From positions 1-11,436 of the forward strand of contig JBJOGS010000077.1 of the NCBI GenBank assembly GCA_046048095.1: a DNA stretch of 11,436 nt, in the 5' to 3' direction. Below are positions 1-6,807 of the stretch, in pieces. Made by a program: the position numbers and the translations under genes. The stretch comes from UBA3478 sp046048095. Lineage in GTDB: Bacteria; Bacteroidota; Bacteroidia; Flavobacteriales; Flavobacteriaceae. Numbering within the stretch: position 1 is the stretch's first letter; the number at the start of each line of letters is the position of its first letter. The notes under the pieces were generated by a model. The model did no database searches and was not told where the DNA came from. It saw nothing but the letters and a program-made list of their open reading frames with translations.

Positions 1-1719
1 TCCGTTCATCAGCGGAACGATCGAAAGCATTTTGGCAGAAGTTCCTACTTCGAGAATAGGGAAGAGGTCGGTTAAATAATCTCTCAATACATTTCCTGTA
101 ACCGAAATGGTATCCTGGCCCTCTTTTAATCGCCTAAGGGTTTCTAAGGTGGCATTGGCTACCGATAGGATGCGAATATCTAATCCTTGAGTGTTTTCAT
201 CGGCTAAGTACTTCTTTACCTTTTTAATTAGTTCGGCATCATGAGCGCGATCTTGGTCAAGCCAAAAAATGGCTGGCGTCTTTGATAGTCTGGCACGTTC
301 AACAGCTAGCGATACCCAATTCTTTACCGCAGGATCTTTTACTTGACACATGCGCCATAGGTCTCCAGCTTCGACTGCCATTTCAATGAGGGTTTCCTTC
401 GATTCTTCATCAACAATCGATACCCTTCCAGAAGTGCTTATTTCGAATGTTTTATCGTGAGAACCGTACTCCTCAGCTTTTTGGGCCATTAGACCAACAT
501 TTGGAACGGTTCCCATAGTAGAAGGGTCAAACGCTCCGTTCGCTTTACAAAAATCAATAGTAGTTTGATACACCGCAGCATAAGAGCTATCTGGAATGAT
601 TGCTAGGGTATCTCTCAGTGCCCCTGAAGCATCATACATTTTACCTGAACTGCGAATCATAGCTGGCATAGAGGCGTCAATGATCACATCACTTGGCACA
701 TGTAAATTCGTGATTCCTTTGTCTGAATTCACCATTGCCCAGTGCTTGTGGGTATTCAGTTTTTTTGTCAGTGCCTCGTGAAAGCGCACAGCCTGCTCGG
801 TTCCGCTGCTCTCAAGTCGAGTAAGCACGCTCTGAAGCCCTTCGTTAGGATGGATTCCTAATTCTTTAACAACACTCGCGAAGGCATTGAATTCCTCTTC
901 AAAGTAGACCGTAATCGCATGACCAAAAATGATCGGGTCCGAGACTTTCATCATTGTCGCCTTAAGATGAAGTGAGTATAGCAAATTATCTTTCATGCCT
1001 TCAGCATAGGCTTCCTTAAAAAAGGATTGAAGCGCCTGTTTTTGCATCACACTGACATCAATAATCTCATCTTTCACCAGGCCTAAAGAAGATTTTAATA
1101 CTTCTGTTTTGCCTTCGGTGCTATGTAGCACAATGGACACCTTGCGATTTTTCTCAATGGTAAGTGAGCGCTCATTGTGTTTGAAGTCGCCTGCCTGCAT
1201 TGTTTTTACTCGAGTGCCACTTGAAGGGCTCCATTGGCCCATGCTATGAGGATTATTTTTCGCAAAATTCTTCACCGCTTTAGGCGCTCTTCGGTCAGAG
1301 TTGCCTTCTCTTAGTACCGGATTCACGGCACTCCCTTTTACTTTGTCGTATTTTGCTTTGATCTCCTTCTCAACCTCATTTTTTGGTTGATCTGGATAAT
1401 CAGGTACAGGGATACCACGCTCTTGTAATTCCTTAATCGCTGCCTTTAATTGAGTCATTGAGGCACTAATATTTGGCAATTTGATGATGGTAGTATCTTC
1501 TTTTTTTGCTAACTCACCAAGTTGTGCTAGAGCATCTTCAGTACGAAAGGCTACAGGGAGTTCATTCGAAAATGCTGCTAAAATTCGACTAGAAAGCGAA
1601 ATATCTTTTACCTTAAAAGTAACGCCGGCGCTTTCTGTAATCTTCTTAATTAATGGAAGAAAAGAATTGGTGGCCAGTGCTGGCGCTTCATCTGTCATCG
1701 TGTAATAGATCGTGCTCAT
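1..1719 (-). CDS. icd: Monomeric NADP-dependent isocitrate dehydrogenase, C-terminus cut by window edge
   Basis: Cytoplasmic TCA-cycle enzyme that oxidatively decarboxylates isocitrate to 2-oxoglutarate with NADP and a divalent metal. The frame is open from the ATG at 1719-1717 to base 1, giving 573 codons. The family is about 740 residues, so roughly 165 C-terminal residues, including much of the NADP-binding part, are missing only because the window ends. The N-terminus (MSTIYYTMTDEAPALAT) is typical. The substrate-binding segment SAVNPVLREGNSDRRAP begins at residue 130 and keeps S130, N133, R137 and R143. Further conserved pieces are MMKVSDP (K258), IDASMPAMIR near residue 348, AEEYGSHDKT, and RDYLTD with R546, D547 and D551, which correspond to known arginine and metal-ligand positions of the Azotobacter enzyme. 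The last visible segment, GTSAKMLSIVPLMNG, is also family-typical. It follows rplS after a terminator and has its own -7 motif at 1766-1773. It is not the common homodimeric Icd. Identification is very secure. Confidence 0.97.
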   Translation of the reverse strand, partial: MSTIYYTMTDEAPALATNSFLPLIKKITESAGVTFKVKDISLSSRILAAFSNELPVAFRTEDALAQLGELAKKEDTTIIKLPNISASMTQLKAAIKELQERGIPVPDYPDQPKNEVEKEIKAKYDKVKGSAVNPVLREGNSDRRAPKAVKNFAKNNPHSMGQWSPSSGTRVKTMQAGDFKHNERSLTIEKNRKVSIVLHSTEGKTEVLKSSLGLVKDEIIDVSVMQKQALQSFFKEAYAEGMKDNLLYSLHLKATMMKVSDPIIFGHAITVYFEEEFNAFASVVKELGIHPNEGLQSVLTRLESSGTEQAVRFHEALTKKLNTHKHWAMVNSDKGITNLHVPSDVIIDASMPAMIRSSGKMYDASGALRDTLAIIPDSSYAAVYQTTIDFCKANGAFDPSTMGTVPNVGLMAQKAEEYGSHDKTFEISTSGRVSIVDEESKETLIEMAVEAGDLWRMCQVKDPAVKNWVSLAVERARLSKTPAIFWLDQDRAHDAELIKKVKKYLADENTQGLDIRILSVANATLETLRRLKEGQDTISVTGNVLRDYLTDLFPILEVGTSAKMLSIVPLMNG

Positions 1720-1765
1720 ACGCGCTTTTATCGATTAAGTTTATCTTGTGGTTGTCCTAAAATGG

Positions 1766-1773
1766 CAAATATA
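1766..1773 (-). promoter_or_regulatory. Bacteroidota -7 promoter box for the isocitrate dehydrogenase gene
   Basis: On the minus strand this reads TATATTTG, a perfect match to the Bacteroidota -7 consensus TAnnTTTG. It lies 46 nt upstream of the dehydrogenase ATG, so transcription would start near 1759-1761 with a leader of about 40 nt. A TTTC at 1798-1795, 21 nt upstream, is an imperfect -33 TTTG candidate and falls inside the loop of the preceding terminator. The match and position are seen in the sequence; the assignment as a promoter is inferred. Confidence 0.6.
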
Positions 1774-1779
1774 GGACAC

Positions 1780-1814
1780 AAAAAATGCCGTGAAGAAAAT
1801 CTTAACACGGCATT
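1780..1814 (-). terminator. Intrinsic terminator of rplS
   Basis: A perfect 9-bp inverted repeat, AATGCCGTG at 1784-1792 and CACGGCATT at 1806-1814, encloses a 13-nt loop. In minus-strand transcripts the second arm runs straight into a U-tract (TTTTTT at 1785-1780), the classic Rho-independent layout. It begins 27 nt after the rplS stop, so it ends that transcript just before the isocitrate dehydrogenase promoter. The plus strand has no comparable T-run after the stem, so it is probably not bidirectional. Confidence 0.9.
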
Positions 1815-1840
1815 ACGAAGTTTTCAAGAATAGAAGCCTT

Positions 1841-2191
1841 TTAGTTTCTTTCTTCTTTGATTCTAGCCTTTTTACCTGTCAAATCTCTAAAGTAGAAAAT
1901 ACGTGAACGACGTACTTTACCTCGTTTATTGACTTCAATTTTTTGAAGTGCAGGCATGTTGATAGGAAACACTCGTTCTACACCTACAGTACCTGACATT
2001 TTGCGGATAGTGAATGTTTCGGTGCTACCACTACCGCGTCTTTGAATGACCACGCCTTTAAAGAACTGAGTTCTCGTTTTTTCTCCTTCTTTGATTTCGT
2101 AGTACACAGTGATGGTGTCACCAGCACTAAAATCTGGGAAATCTTTCTTCGCTACAAACTTGTTCTCTACGTATTGTACTAAATTCTCCAT
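1841..2191 (-). CDS. rplS: 50S ribosomal protein L19
   Basis: Structural protein of the large ribosomal subunit at the 30S-50S interface. The 116-residue product has the normal length and hallmarks: SAGDTITVYYEIKEGEKTRTQ near residues 22-42, FKGVVIQRRGSGSTETFTIRK, the GVERVFP box, and a basic C-terminus with VNKRGKVRRSRIFYFRDLTGKKARIKE (shown in two joined conserved pieces, RRSRIFYFRDLTGK and KARIKE). The ATG at 2191 is the only sensible start and has no Shine-Dalgarno. The gene lies 75 nt after trmD in the same direction, the widespread trmD-rplS order, but a -7 motif in the gap suggests it also has its own promoter. A strong terminator follows. Identification is certain from the sequence. 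Confidence 0.98.
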   Translation of the reverse strand: MENLVQYVENKFVAKKDFPDFSAGDTITVYYEIKEGEKTRTQFFKGVVIQRRGSGSTETFTIRKMSGTVGVERVFPINMPALQKIEVNKRGKVRRSRIFYFRDLTGKKARIKEERN

Positions 2192-2217
2192 GGCGGAACA
2201 TCTTTAAAAACTGACGG

Positions 2218-2225
2218 CAAAAGTA
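2218..2225 (-). promoter_or_regulatory. Bacteroidota -7 promoter box for rplS
   Basis: On the minus strand this reads TACTTTTG, matching TAnnTTTG exactly, with its end 26 nt before the rplS ATG. That spacing would give a short leader of about 20 nt. No good TTTG is found at the -33 position. The gap between trmD and rplS (2192-2266) also holds the 8-bp palindrome ACTATAGT at 2245-2252. It would let L19 be made separately from, or in excess of, TrmD. Confidence 0.5.
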
Positions 2226-2266
2226 ATACTTTATTTTGGTAAATACTATAGTCTTTTCAAGCAATT

Positions 2267-2947
2267 TCAGTCGTCTAGAAGGTCAGGCCTTCGCGCTTTG
2301 GTTCGACGTAGTGCTTCGTTTTCGCGCCATTGCTCAATGGCACTGAAGTTGCCGCTTAAGAGCACATCAGGTACGTGAAGTCCCTTAAATTCAGCAGGTC
2401 GAGTGTAGACCGGTGGAGCAAGCAAATTATCTTGAAACGAGTCGCTCAGGGCAGATCCCGCATCGTTTAATACCCCGGGTAACAGACGAATTATGCTATC
2501 GGCAAGTACCGCAGCAGCTAATTCTCCTCCAGAGAGCACATAGTCGCCGATTGAAACTTCGTGGCTCACCCATAAATCTCTAATTCGTTGATCGATTCCT
2601 TTGTAATGACCACATATTAAAATGAGACGCTTCTTGAGGGACATCGCATTGGCTGAAGACTGTTTCCATGGCACACCGTCGGGGGTTAAATAAATGATGG
2701 CGTCTGCAGAATGTTCGGCGGTAAGTTTTTCTAGCAGGGCATTAAGTGGTTCAGCCATAAGTACCATGCCAGCTCCACCGCCGAATTGATAATCGTCTAC
2801 TTGTCTGTAGTTACCCAACCCAAAATCGCGCAGGTCATGGATGTTGACATTGACGAGTCCTTTGTCAATGGCGCGCATTAAAATGGAGTGGCGAAATGGA
2901 CTTTCGAGTAAATCGGGCACCACAGAGATGATATCAATCTGCAACAT
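2267..2947 (-). CDS. trmD: tRNA (guanine-37-N1) methyltransferase TrmD
   Basis: SPOUT-class enzyme that methylates G37 next to the anticodon of tRNAs reading CNN codons, preventing +1 frameshifting. The 226-residue product carries the SAM-binding trefoil-knot motifs: FGGGAGMVL at 55-63, YLTPDG at 86-91, ICGHYKGIDQR at 111-121, and SIGDYVLSGGELAA at 132-145. R154 and D169 (in SDSF) sit at the positions of the E. coli catalytic Arg154 and Asp169. The C-terminal segment has YTRP, VPDVLLSGN, the I-WR pair and RRPDLL. The residue after LSGN is Phe201, where E. coli has His; this position varies in the phylum. The ATG start is 22 nt after the htrA stop, so co-transcription with the protease is likely. 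A small palindrome lies directly before the start codon. Confidence 0.98.
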   Translation of the reverse strand: MLQIDIISVVPDLLESPFRHSILMRAIDKGLVNVNIHDLRDFGLGNYRQVDDYQFGGGAGMVLMAEPLNALLEKLTAEHSADAIIYLTPDGVPWKQSSANAMSLKKRLILICGHYKGIDQRIRDLWVSHEVSIGDYVLSGGELAAAVLADSIIRLLPGVLNDAGSALSDSFQDNLLAPPVYTRPAEFKGLHVPDVLLSGNFSAIEQWRENEALRRTKARRPDLLDD

Positions 2948-2963
2948 GGGTAAAATTTCACCC
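2948..2963 (-). promoter_or_regulatory. Possible hairpin touching the trmD start codon
   Basis: The minus strand reads GGGTGAAATTTTACCC immediately before the trmD ATG. As RNA it can fold into a 5-bp stem, GGGUG with UACCC including one G-U pair, closed by AAAUUU. It fills most of the 22-nt gap between the htrA stop and trmD. It could mask or mark the initiation region, but with no U-tract it is not a terminator. The palindrome is visible; any role is inferred and the stem is short. Confidence 0.3.
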
Positions 2964-2969
2964 CCAAAG

Positions 2970-4343
2970 CTAATTAAATATCAGCGTTTCCTTTTCGCCC
3001 TTTTCATTGACTAAGGTGATTGCTCGTTTTGAAGAACGGCTGGCCTCAGCGAGCTTTTCAGCGTCTTCAATCGATTTTACAGGCTTTCCGTCGATTGCAA
3101 TGATGACCTTATTTTCTAGGTCATACGAACGGTAATACTCAGCGACAGCGATGATTTTTACCCCGCCATCAATTGAAAACGCCTTTTTCTCTTCACTTGA
3201 AAGGTTTTCTACCCGCATTCCAAGGTAGGGTAGATCAATGATTTCATTCTTGGTTAGAACCACATCCTTTTCAATGCGCTCACCATCGCGCTCTATCACC
3301 AAATGCACGGTATCGCCTGGTCGTTTTGAAGACAAGTGTCCCGTCAGACCCGTGAAATTCTTGATAGTAACACCATCAGCAGATCGTATAATGTCTCCTT
3401 CTTTAAGACCGGCTTTATCCGCTCCAGAATTTGTAGAAACTCCTGCGATATACACGCCCTCAATTTGATCGAGACCCTGTTCGATAGCCTCCTTGGAACT
3501 CGATCTTAATGTGGTGATTCCTAAGATTCCCTTCTGTACCGACCCATACTCTAAGAGGTCTTCAACCACTTTTTTCGCGATGTTACTCGGAACGGCAAAA
3601 GAATAGCCTACATAAGAACCTGTTCGGGATTTGATGGCCGTATTGATTCCTATGAGATCGCCTCGGGTATTCACTAGGGCACCACCACTATTTCCGGGAT
3701 TGACGGCCGCATCAGTTTGGATAAAAGACATCGTATTCATCGGTGAAATCGATCGGGCTTTCGCACTGATGATACCAGCAGTTACCGTAGAGGTGAGGTT
3801 AAAGGGGTTTCCGACAGCGAGTACCCACTCACCGATGGCTGAAAGATCCGAATCGCCGAAAGCGAGGTAGGGGAGCTCTTTTTTAGATTCGATTTTTAAT
3901 AGAGCGATATCTGAGGTCGCATCAGAACCTACAATCCGTGCCTCGAAGGTTTGGTTATTGTTTAAGGTAACTTCAAGAGATTGAGCATCTTCGATGACAT
4001 GATGATTTGTAACTATGTAACCGTCAGGTGAAATAATCACCCCAGAACCCGTTCCGATTTGTGGTTGTTGAAAGGATTCGTATCCGTAAAAAAAGTCGAC
4101 TAAGGATTGAGGGGTACGGTCAAGGGTTACATTTTTTACGTGTACTACTGCATTGACCGTTTTTTCAGCAGCCTCGACAAAGTTAGAATTCGGTGAGGCC
4201 GCAAAAGACGCCGTTTTGAACACAGGAACCTCTTCGCGTTCGAAAACAGTGCGTTCATTGGGATTGATAATTAGGTGCTGCGCTAAAAGAGCAATAAGTG
4301 CAGCACTTACTCCGACAAATAGATAACTAAGTGATTTCTTCAT
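2970..4343 (-). CDS. htrA: HtrA/DegQ-family periplasmic serine protease with two PDZ domains
   Basis: Envelope quality-control protease/chaperone of the S1C family, acting on misfolded periplasmic proteins. The 457-residue product starts with MKK and one hydrophobic stretch at about residues 5-27. No clear signal-peptidase site follows, so it may be an anchor rather than a cleaved signal. The trypsin-like domain spans about 55-265. The triad is H115 (in TNHHV), D145 (in SDIALLK) and S219 (in NPGNSGG). GTGSGVIISPDGYI and DAAVNPGNSGGAL are typical. PDZ1 spans about 270-365 with its GILGI loop and ADKAGLKEGDII. PDZ2, about 370-457, is more divergent (LPYLGMRV and NKVIIAIDGK). The ATG at 4343 faces dapF across a 109-bp divergent region. 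trmD follows within 22 nt. The family is certain; DegP, DegQ or DegS subtype cannot be fixed from sequence alone. Confidence 0.95.
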   Translation of the reverse strand: MKKSLSYLFVGVSAALIALLAQHLIINPNERTVFEREEVPVFKTASFAASPNSNFVEAAEKTVNAVVHVKNVTLDRTPQSLVDFFYGYESFQQPQIGTGSGVIISPDGYIVTNHHVIEDAQSLEVTLNNNQTFEARIVGSDATSDIALLKIESKKELPYLAFGDSDLSAIGEWVLAVGNPFNLTSTVTAGIISAKARSISPMNTMSFIQTDAAVNPGNSGGALVNTRGDLIGINTAIKSRTGSYVGYSFAVPSNIAKKVVEDLLEYGSVQKGILGITTLRSSSKEAIEQGLDQIEGVYIAGVSTNSGADKAGLKEGDIIRSADGVTIKNFTGLTGHLSSKRPGDTVHLVIERDGERIEKDVVLTKNEIIDLPYLGMRVENLSSEEKKAFSIDGGVKIIAVAEYYRSYDLENKVIIAIDGKPVKSIEDAEKLAEASRSSKRAITLVNEKGEKETLIFN

Positions 4344-4393
4344 AACGCATTATTTTTTTTCAAATTTCTAATTCTTTTTGAACTTATAAAACG

Positions 4394-4414
4394 GCTTTAA
4401 CGCTGCTTTAACGC
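4394..4414. repeat. Perfect 10-bp tandem repeat in the htrA/dapF divergent region
   Basis: GCTTTAACGC occurs at 4394-4403 and again at 4405-4414 with one base between, so the copies are 11 bp apart and face the same side of the helix. They sit 39-59 bp upstream of the dapF start and 51-71 bp upstream of the htrA start. This is a reasonable operator position for either gene. Related AACGCAT words occur at 4411-4417 and 4344-4350. A weak htrA -7 candidate on the minus strand (GAAATTTG, 4368-4361) matches seven of eight consensus bases. The repeat is seen directly; its role as a protein-binding site is inferred. Confidence 0.5.
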
Positions 4415-4426
4415 ATAGGTCGACGC

Positions 4427-4456
4427 ATGAAAAACAATTATCTTGCACCTCAATGA
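4427..4456 (+). other. Possible 9-codon leader ORF overlapping the dapF start
   Basis: An ATG at 4427 opens a frame encoding MKNNYLAPQ, and its TGA stop (4454-4456) overlaps the dapF ATG (4453-4455) as ATGA. Such overlaps commonly couple translation of two genes. It has no run of lysine codons that would suggest classic attenuation by the pathway end product. It is short enough to be chance, and it would be untranslated if transcription begins downstream of 4427. Confidence 0.2.
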
Positions 4457-5250
4457 AGAAGCCGATAACTTTCTATAAATACCACGGAGCCGGAAATGAC
4501 TTTATCATTATCGATTCTTCAGATCTGGGTGACCAAAGAGTAGAGGCTTCGCAGGTCGCTCTTTGGTGTAAAAGGCGTTATGGGATTGGGGCGGATGGAT
4601 TGATGGTGTTTAAACAAACCTCGAGCGAAACAGCTGATTTTGAGATGAGTTATTTCAATGCTGACGGTTCTTCAGGAATGATGTGCGGCAACGGCGGAAG
4701 ATGTATAGCTCGCTTCGCCTTTGATCTGAAAGGTATTTCTAAGTCGATGACCTTTCGATTGAAATCGACTCTTTATAAAGCGCGAGTTGAAGAAGATGGA
4801 CAGGTAGCACTTGAATTGCATCCTGTTTCAGAGATCTTAAACAATGACGATACGTCGTGCTATTGCCATACTGGATCCCCGCATCACGTTGAATGGGTAA
4901 CCACCCCCTTGCACGAGGTTGCTGTTTATGAGCAAGGAAAGAAAATGCGGAATCGATATAACAAGGACGGATGTAACGTGAATTTTGTTGAAGTCCTTGG
5001 AGCAAACCATTTGGCCATACGCACTTATGAACGTGGCGTGGAGGATGAAACCCATGCGTGTGGAACCGGAATTACTGCTGCCGCAATCAGTGCTCATAAA
5101 ACGGGACGTGTTCAGGGAAAACAGGTAAAGGTTACGGCTGTGGGTGGCGACTTAGAAGTGCGCTTTCAAGTAAATAATGGGGTATATGAAGGGATTACTC
5201 TCATTGGTCCCGCGCAATTTGTATTTAAAGGAACACTCCAGTGGCCATAG
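4453..5250 (+). CDS. dapF: Diaminopimelate epimerase
   Basis: Cofactor-independent racemase that converts LL- to meso-diaminopimelate, the direct precursor of lysine and of the peptidoglycan cross-linking residue. The 265-residue product has both halves of the pseudo-symmetric fold. FYKYHGAGNDFI is at 7-18, RYGIGADGL at 42-50, and the first catalytic cysteine C78 lies in MCGNGGRC. GSPHHVEWV is at 141-149, NVNFVEV near 175-181, YERGVEDETHACGTG carries the second catalytic cysteine C203, and VGGDLEV follows. The ATG at 4453 gives the usual N-terminus. It is the first gene of a three-gene operon; the next gene starts 10 nt before its stop. It diverges from htrA. Identification is secure. Confidence 0.97.
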   Translation: MKKPITFYKYHGAGNDFIIIDSSDLGDQRVEASQVALWCKRRYGIGADGLMVFKQTSSETADFEMSYFNADGSSGMMCGNGGRCIARFAFDLKGISKSMTFRLKSTLYKARVEEDGQVALELHPVSEILNNDDTSCYCHTGSPHHVEWVTTPLHEVAVYEQGKKMRNRYNKDGCNVNFVEVLGANHLAIRTYERGVEDETHACGTGITAAAISAHKTGRVQGKQVKVTAVGGDLEVRFQVNNGVYEGITLIGPAQFVFKGTLQWP

Positions 5251-5765
5251 GATTTTCACTTAGAGATAACGAGTTGTCATTAAGGGCCTTAGAGCCTTCA
5301 GATTTAGATTGGCTTTACCATCTTGAGAATGAGACTGAATTATGGCCTGTTTCTGAAACTTTGACCCCCTTTTCTTCAGAGCTCTTGTCGAATTACATAG
5401 AGAATGCACAAAGAGATATTTATTCGGTCAAACAGCTTCGATTGGTGATTCAGCACGAAAACCATCCAGTAGGACTCGTTGACCTATTTGATTTTAGCCC
5501 CAAACATCACAGGGCAATGATTGGTATTGTCATTACTTCTGAGTTTCGGCGCAAAGGATATGCGAAAAGGGCACTCAGGCTGATTTCGGGATATGCGAAA
5601 AGCAGTTTAGATTGCCATCAACTAGCCGCAACTGTTGCTGCAGATAATTTGGTAAGTAAACGTTTATTCGAATCGGCTGGTTTTACCCTTTCTGGGGTTC
5701 GAACCGATTGGATCTACAGAAGTCCGGACTATATAGATGAGTATTTTTTTCAATTGATATTGTAA
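5241..5765 (+). CDS. SpeG/RimJ-like GNAT N-acetyltransferase
   Basis: A 174-residue single-domain GNAT enzyme that would transfer an acetyl group from acetyl-CoA to an amine. It opens with ELSLRALEPSDLDWLYHLEN, continues with VGLVDLFDF, and has motif A at about 94-115 with the acetyl-CoA pyrophosphate loop RRKGYA (R103-A108). AADNLVSKRLFESAGF at 133-148 supplies the usual asparagine and the final AGF motif. The general pattern resembles spermidine acetyltransferase SpeG and the RimJ/RimL group, but the substrate cannot be read from sequence. The start is GTG at 5241, inside dapF with a 10-nt overlap; no ATG lies near enough to preserve the N-terminal strand. mltG follows after one base, so the gene is translationally embedded between two cell-wall genes. 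A role in wall-precursor or polyamine modification is only a guess. Confidence 0.85.
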   Translation: MAIGFSLRDNELSLRALEPSDLDWLYHLENETELWPVSETLTPFSSELLSNYIENAQRDIYSVKQLRLVIQHENHPVGLVDLFDFSPKHHRAMIGIVITSEFRRKGYAKRALRLISGYAKSSLDCHQLAATVAADNLVSKRLFESAGFTLSGVRTDWIYRSPDYIDEYFFQLIL

Positions 5766-5766
5766 T

Positions 5767-6807
5767 ATGCTAAAACGTGCAGTGACTTTATCCGCCATTT
5801 TGGGTTTGCTCTTACTGGGGGTGCTCGCTTACCTGAGTTATCGAGTTATTCTAGCAGATAACACCAATTTTGATCAAGAAGAGCGAGTGATTTTTGTTGA
5901 GAGTGATGCCTCGATAAATGAAGTTCTCGAGCAATTATTCCCTCTTCTGAAAAACCCAAATGATTTCGTCACCTTGGCCAAGCAGAAAGGATATTATGAT
6001 CGATTTAAACCCGGGAGGTTTGTTTTGCTCAAGGGAATGAATAACAATGATATCATCAATGTGTTGCGTTCTGAAAACCTTCCAATTCAAGTGATTATCC
6101 CTGCCAAAGAACGACTCGAAGATGTATTGGGCTATGTCAGCCACTTTATTGAGGCAGATAGTGTGTCATTGATAAAAGCGTTTAATGAGCGTGACTTTCT
6201 GTTTCAAACCAAGTTGAATACGAATACGGCGTTGTCCTTGATTATTCCGAATACATATGAATTCTATTGGAACACCTCAGCGACCCAGTTTAGGGCTAGA
6301 ATGTTGAAAGAACACTCGCGATTTTGGGATGATCAACGGATGCAGAAGGCGCATGATCGCAAGCTCTCTCCTTCAGAGGTCTATACCTTAGCATCCATTG
6401 TATATAAAGAATCGACTAAACGAGAAGAGTCAAAGACAATAGCAGGGGTATATTTGAATCGTTTAAAGCTAAAGATGAAGCTTCAAGCAGACCCCACGGT
6501 GATCTATGCGTTGAAAGAACGTTACGCAAACTTCGACACGGTGGTGCGGCGGGTGCTCTACAGAGACTTAAAGATAGAATCGCCCTATAATACCTATTTT
6601 GTTAATGGGCTTCCGGCTGGACCGATACACATGCCCGAGATTGATTATATCGACGCTGTTTTAGAAGCAGAGAAGCACGATTATCTCTATTTTGTGGCAG
6701 ACAGTACTCGAATCGGGTACCATCACTTTTCAAAAACACTTTCCGAGCACAAAGAAAAGGCTGAGGCTTACGCTTCGTGGTTGAATAGTCGTCAAATTAA
6801 GCGGTGA
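5767..6807 (+). CDS. mltG: Endolytic murein transglycosylase MltG (YceG family)
   Basis: Inner-membrane enzyme that cleaves nascent glycan strands and is thought to set their final length. The 346-residue product has an N-terminal membrane segment at about 7-30 and then an extracytoplasmic domain. A LysM-like region at about 40-105 contains VIFVESDASINEVL and KPGRFVL. The catalytic domain starts near 155 (SLIIPNTYEFYW). The key motif reads ASIVYKES at 209-216, with E215 as the likely catalytic glutamate; many homologues have ASIVEKET, so the preceding acidic residue is Tyr213 here. VYLNRLKLKMKLQADPTVIYAL and GLPAGPI complete the family pattern. It starts one base after the acetyltransferase stop. 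Its TGA stop directly abuts the stop codon of the convergent methyltransferase. Identification is firm. Confidence 0.95.
   Translation: MLKRAVTLSAILGLLLLGVLAYLSYRVILADNTNFDQEERVIFVESDASINEVLEQLFPLLKNPNDFVTLAKQKGYYDRFKPGRFVLLKGMNNNDIINVLRSENLPIQVIIPAKERLEDVLGYVSHFIEADSVSLIKAFNERDFLFQTKLNTNTALSLIIPNTYEFYWNTSATQFRARMLKEHSRFWDDQRMQKAHDRKLSPSEVYTLASIVYKESTKREESKTIAGVYLNRLKLKMKLQADPTVIYALKERYANFDTVVRRVLYRDLKIESPYNTYFVNGLPAGPIHMPEIDYIDAVLEAEKHDYLYFVADSTRIGYHHFSKTLSEHKEKAEAYASWLNSRQIKR

Noticed and set aside
1481..1705. Plus-strand open frame of 74 codons inside the isocitrate dehydrogenase gene.
   Set aside because: It is antisense to a fully conserved N-terminal region of the enzyme and resembles nothing known.
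4739..5097. Minus-strand open frames within dapF.
   Set aside because: They are shadows of the dapF coding frame with no recognisable domain and no upstream promoter motif.
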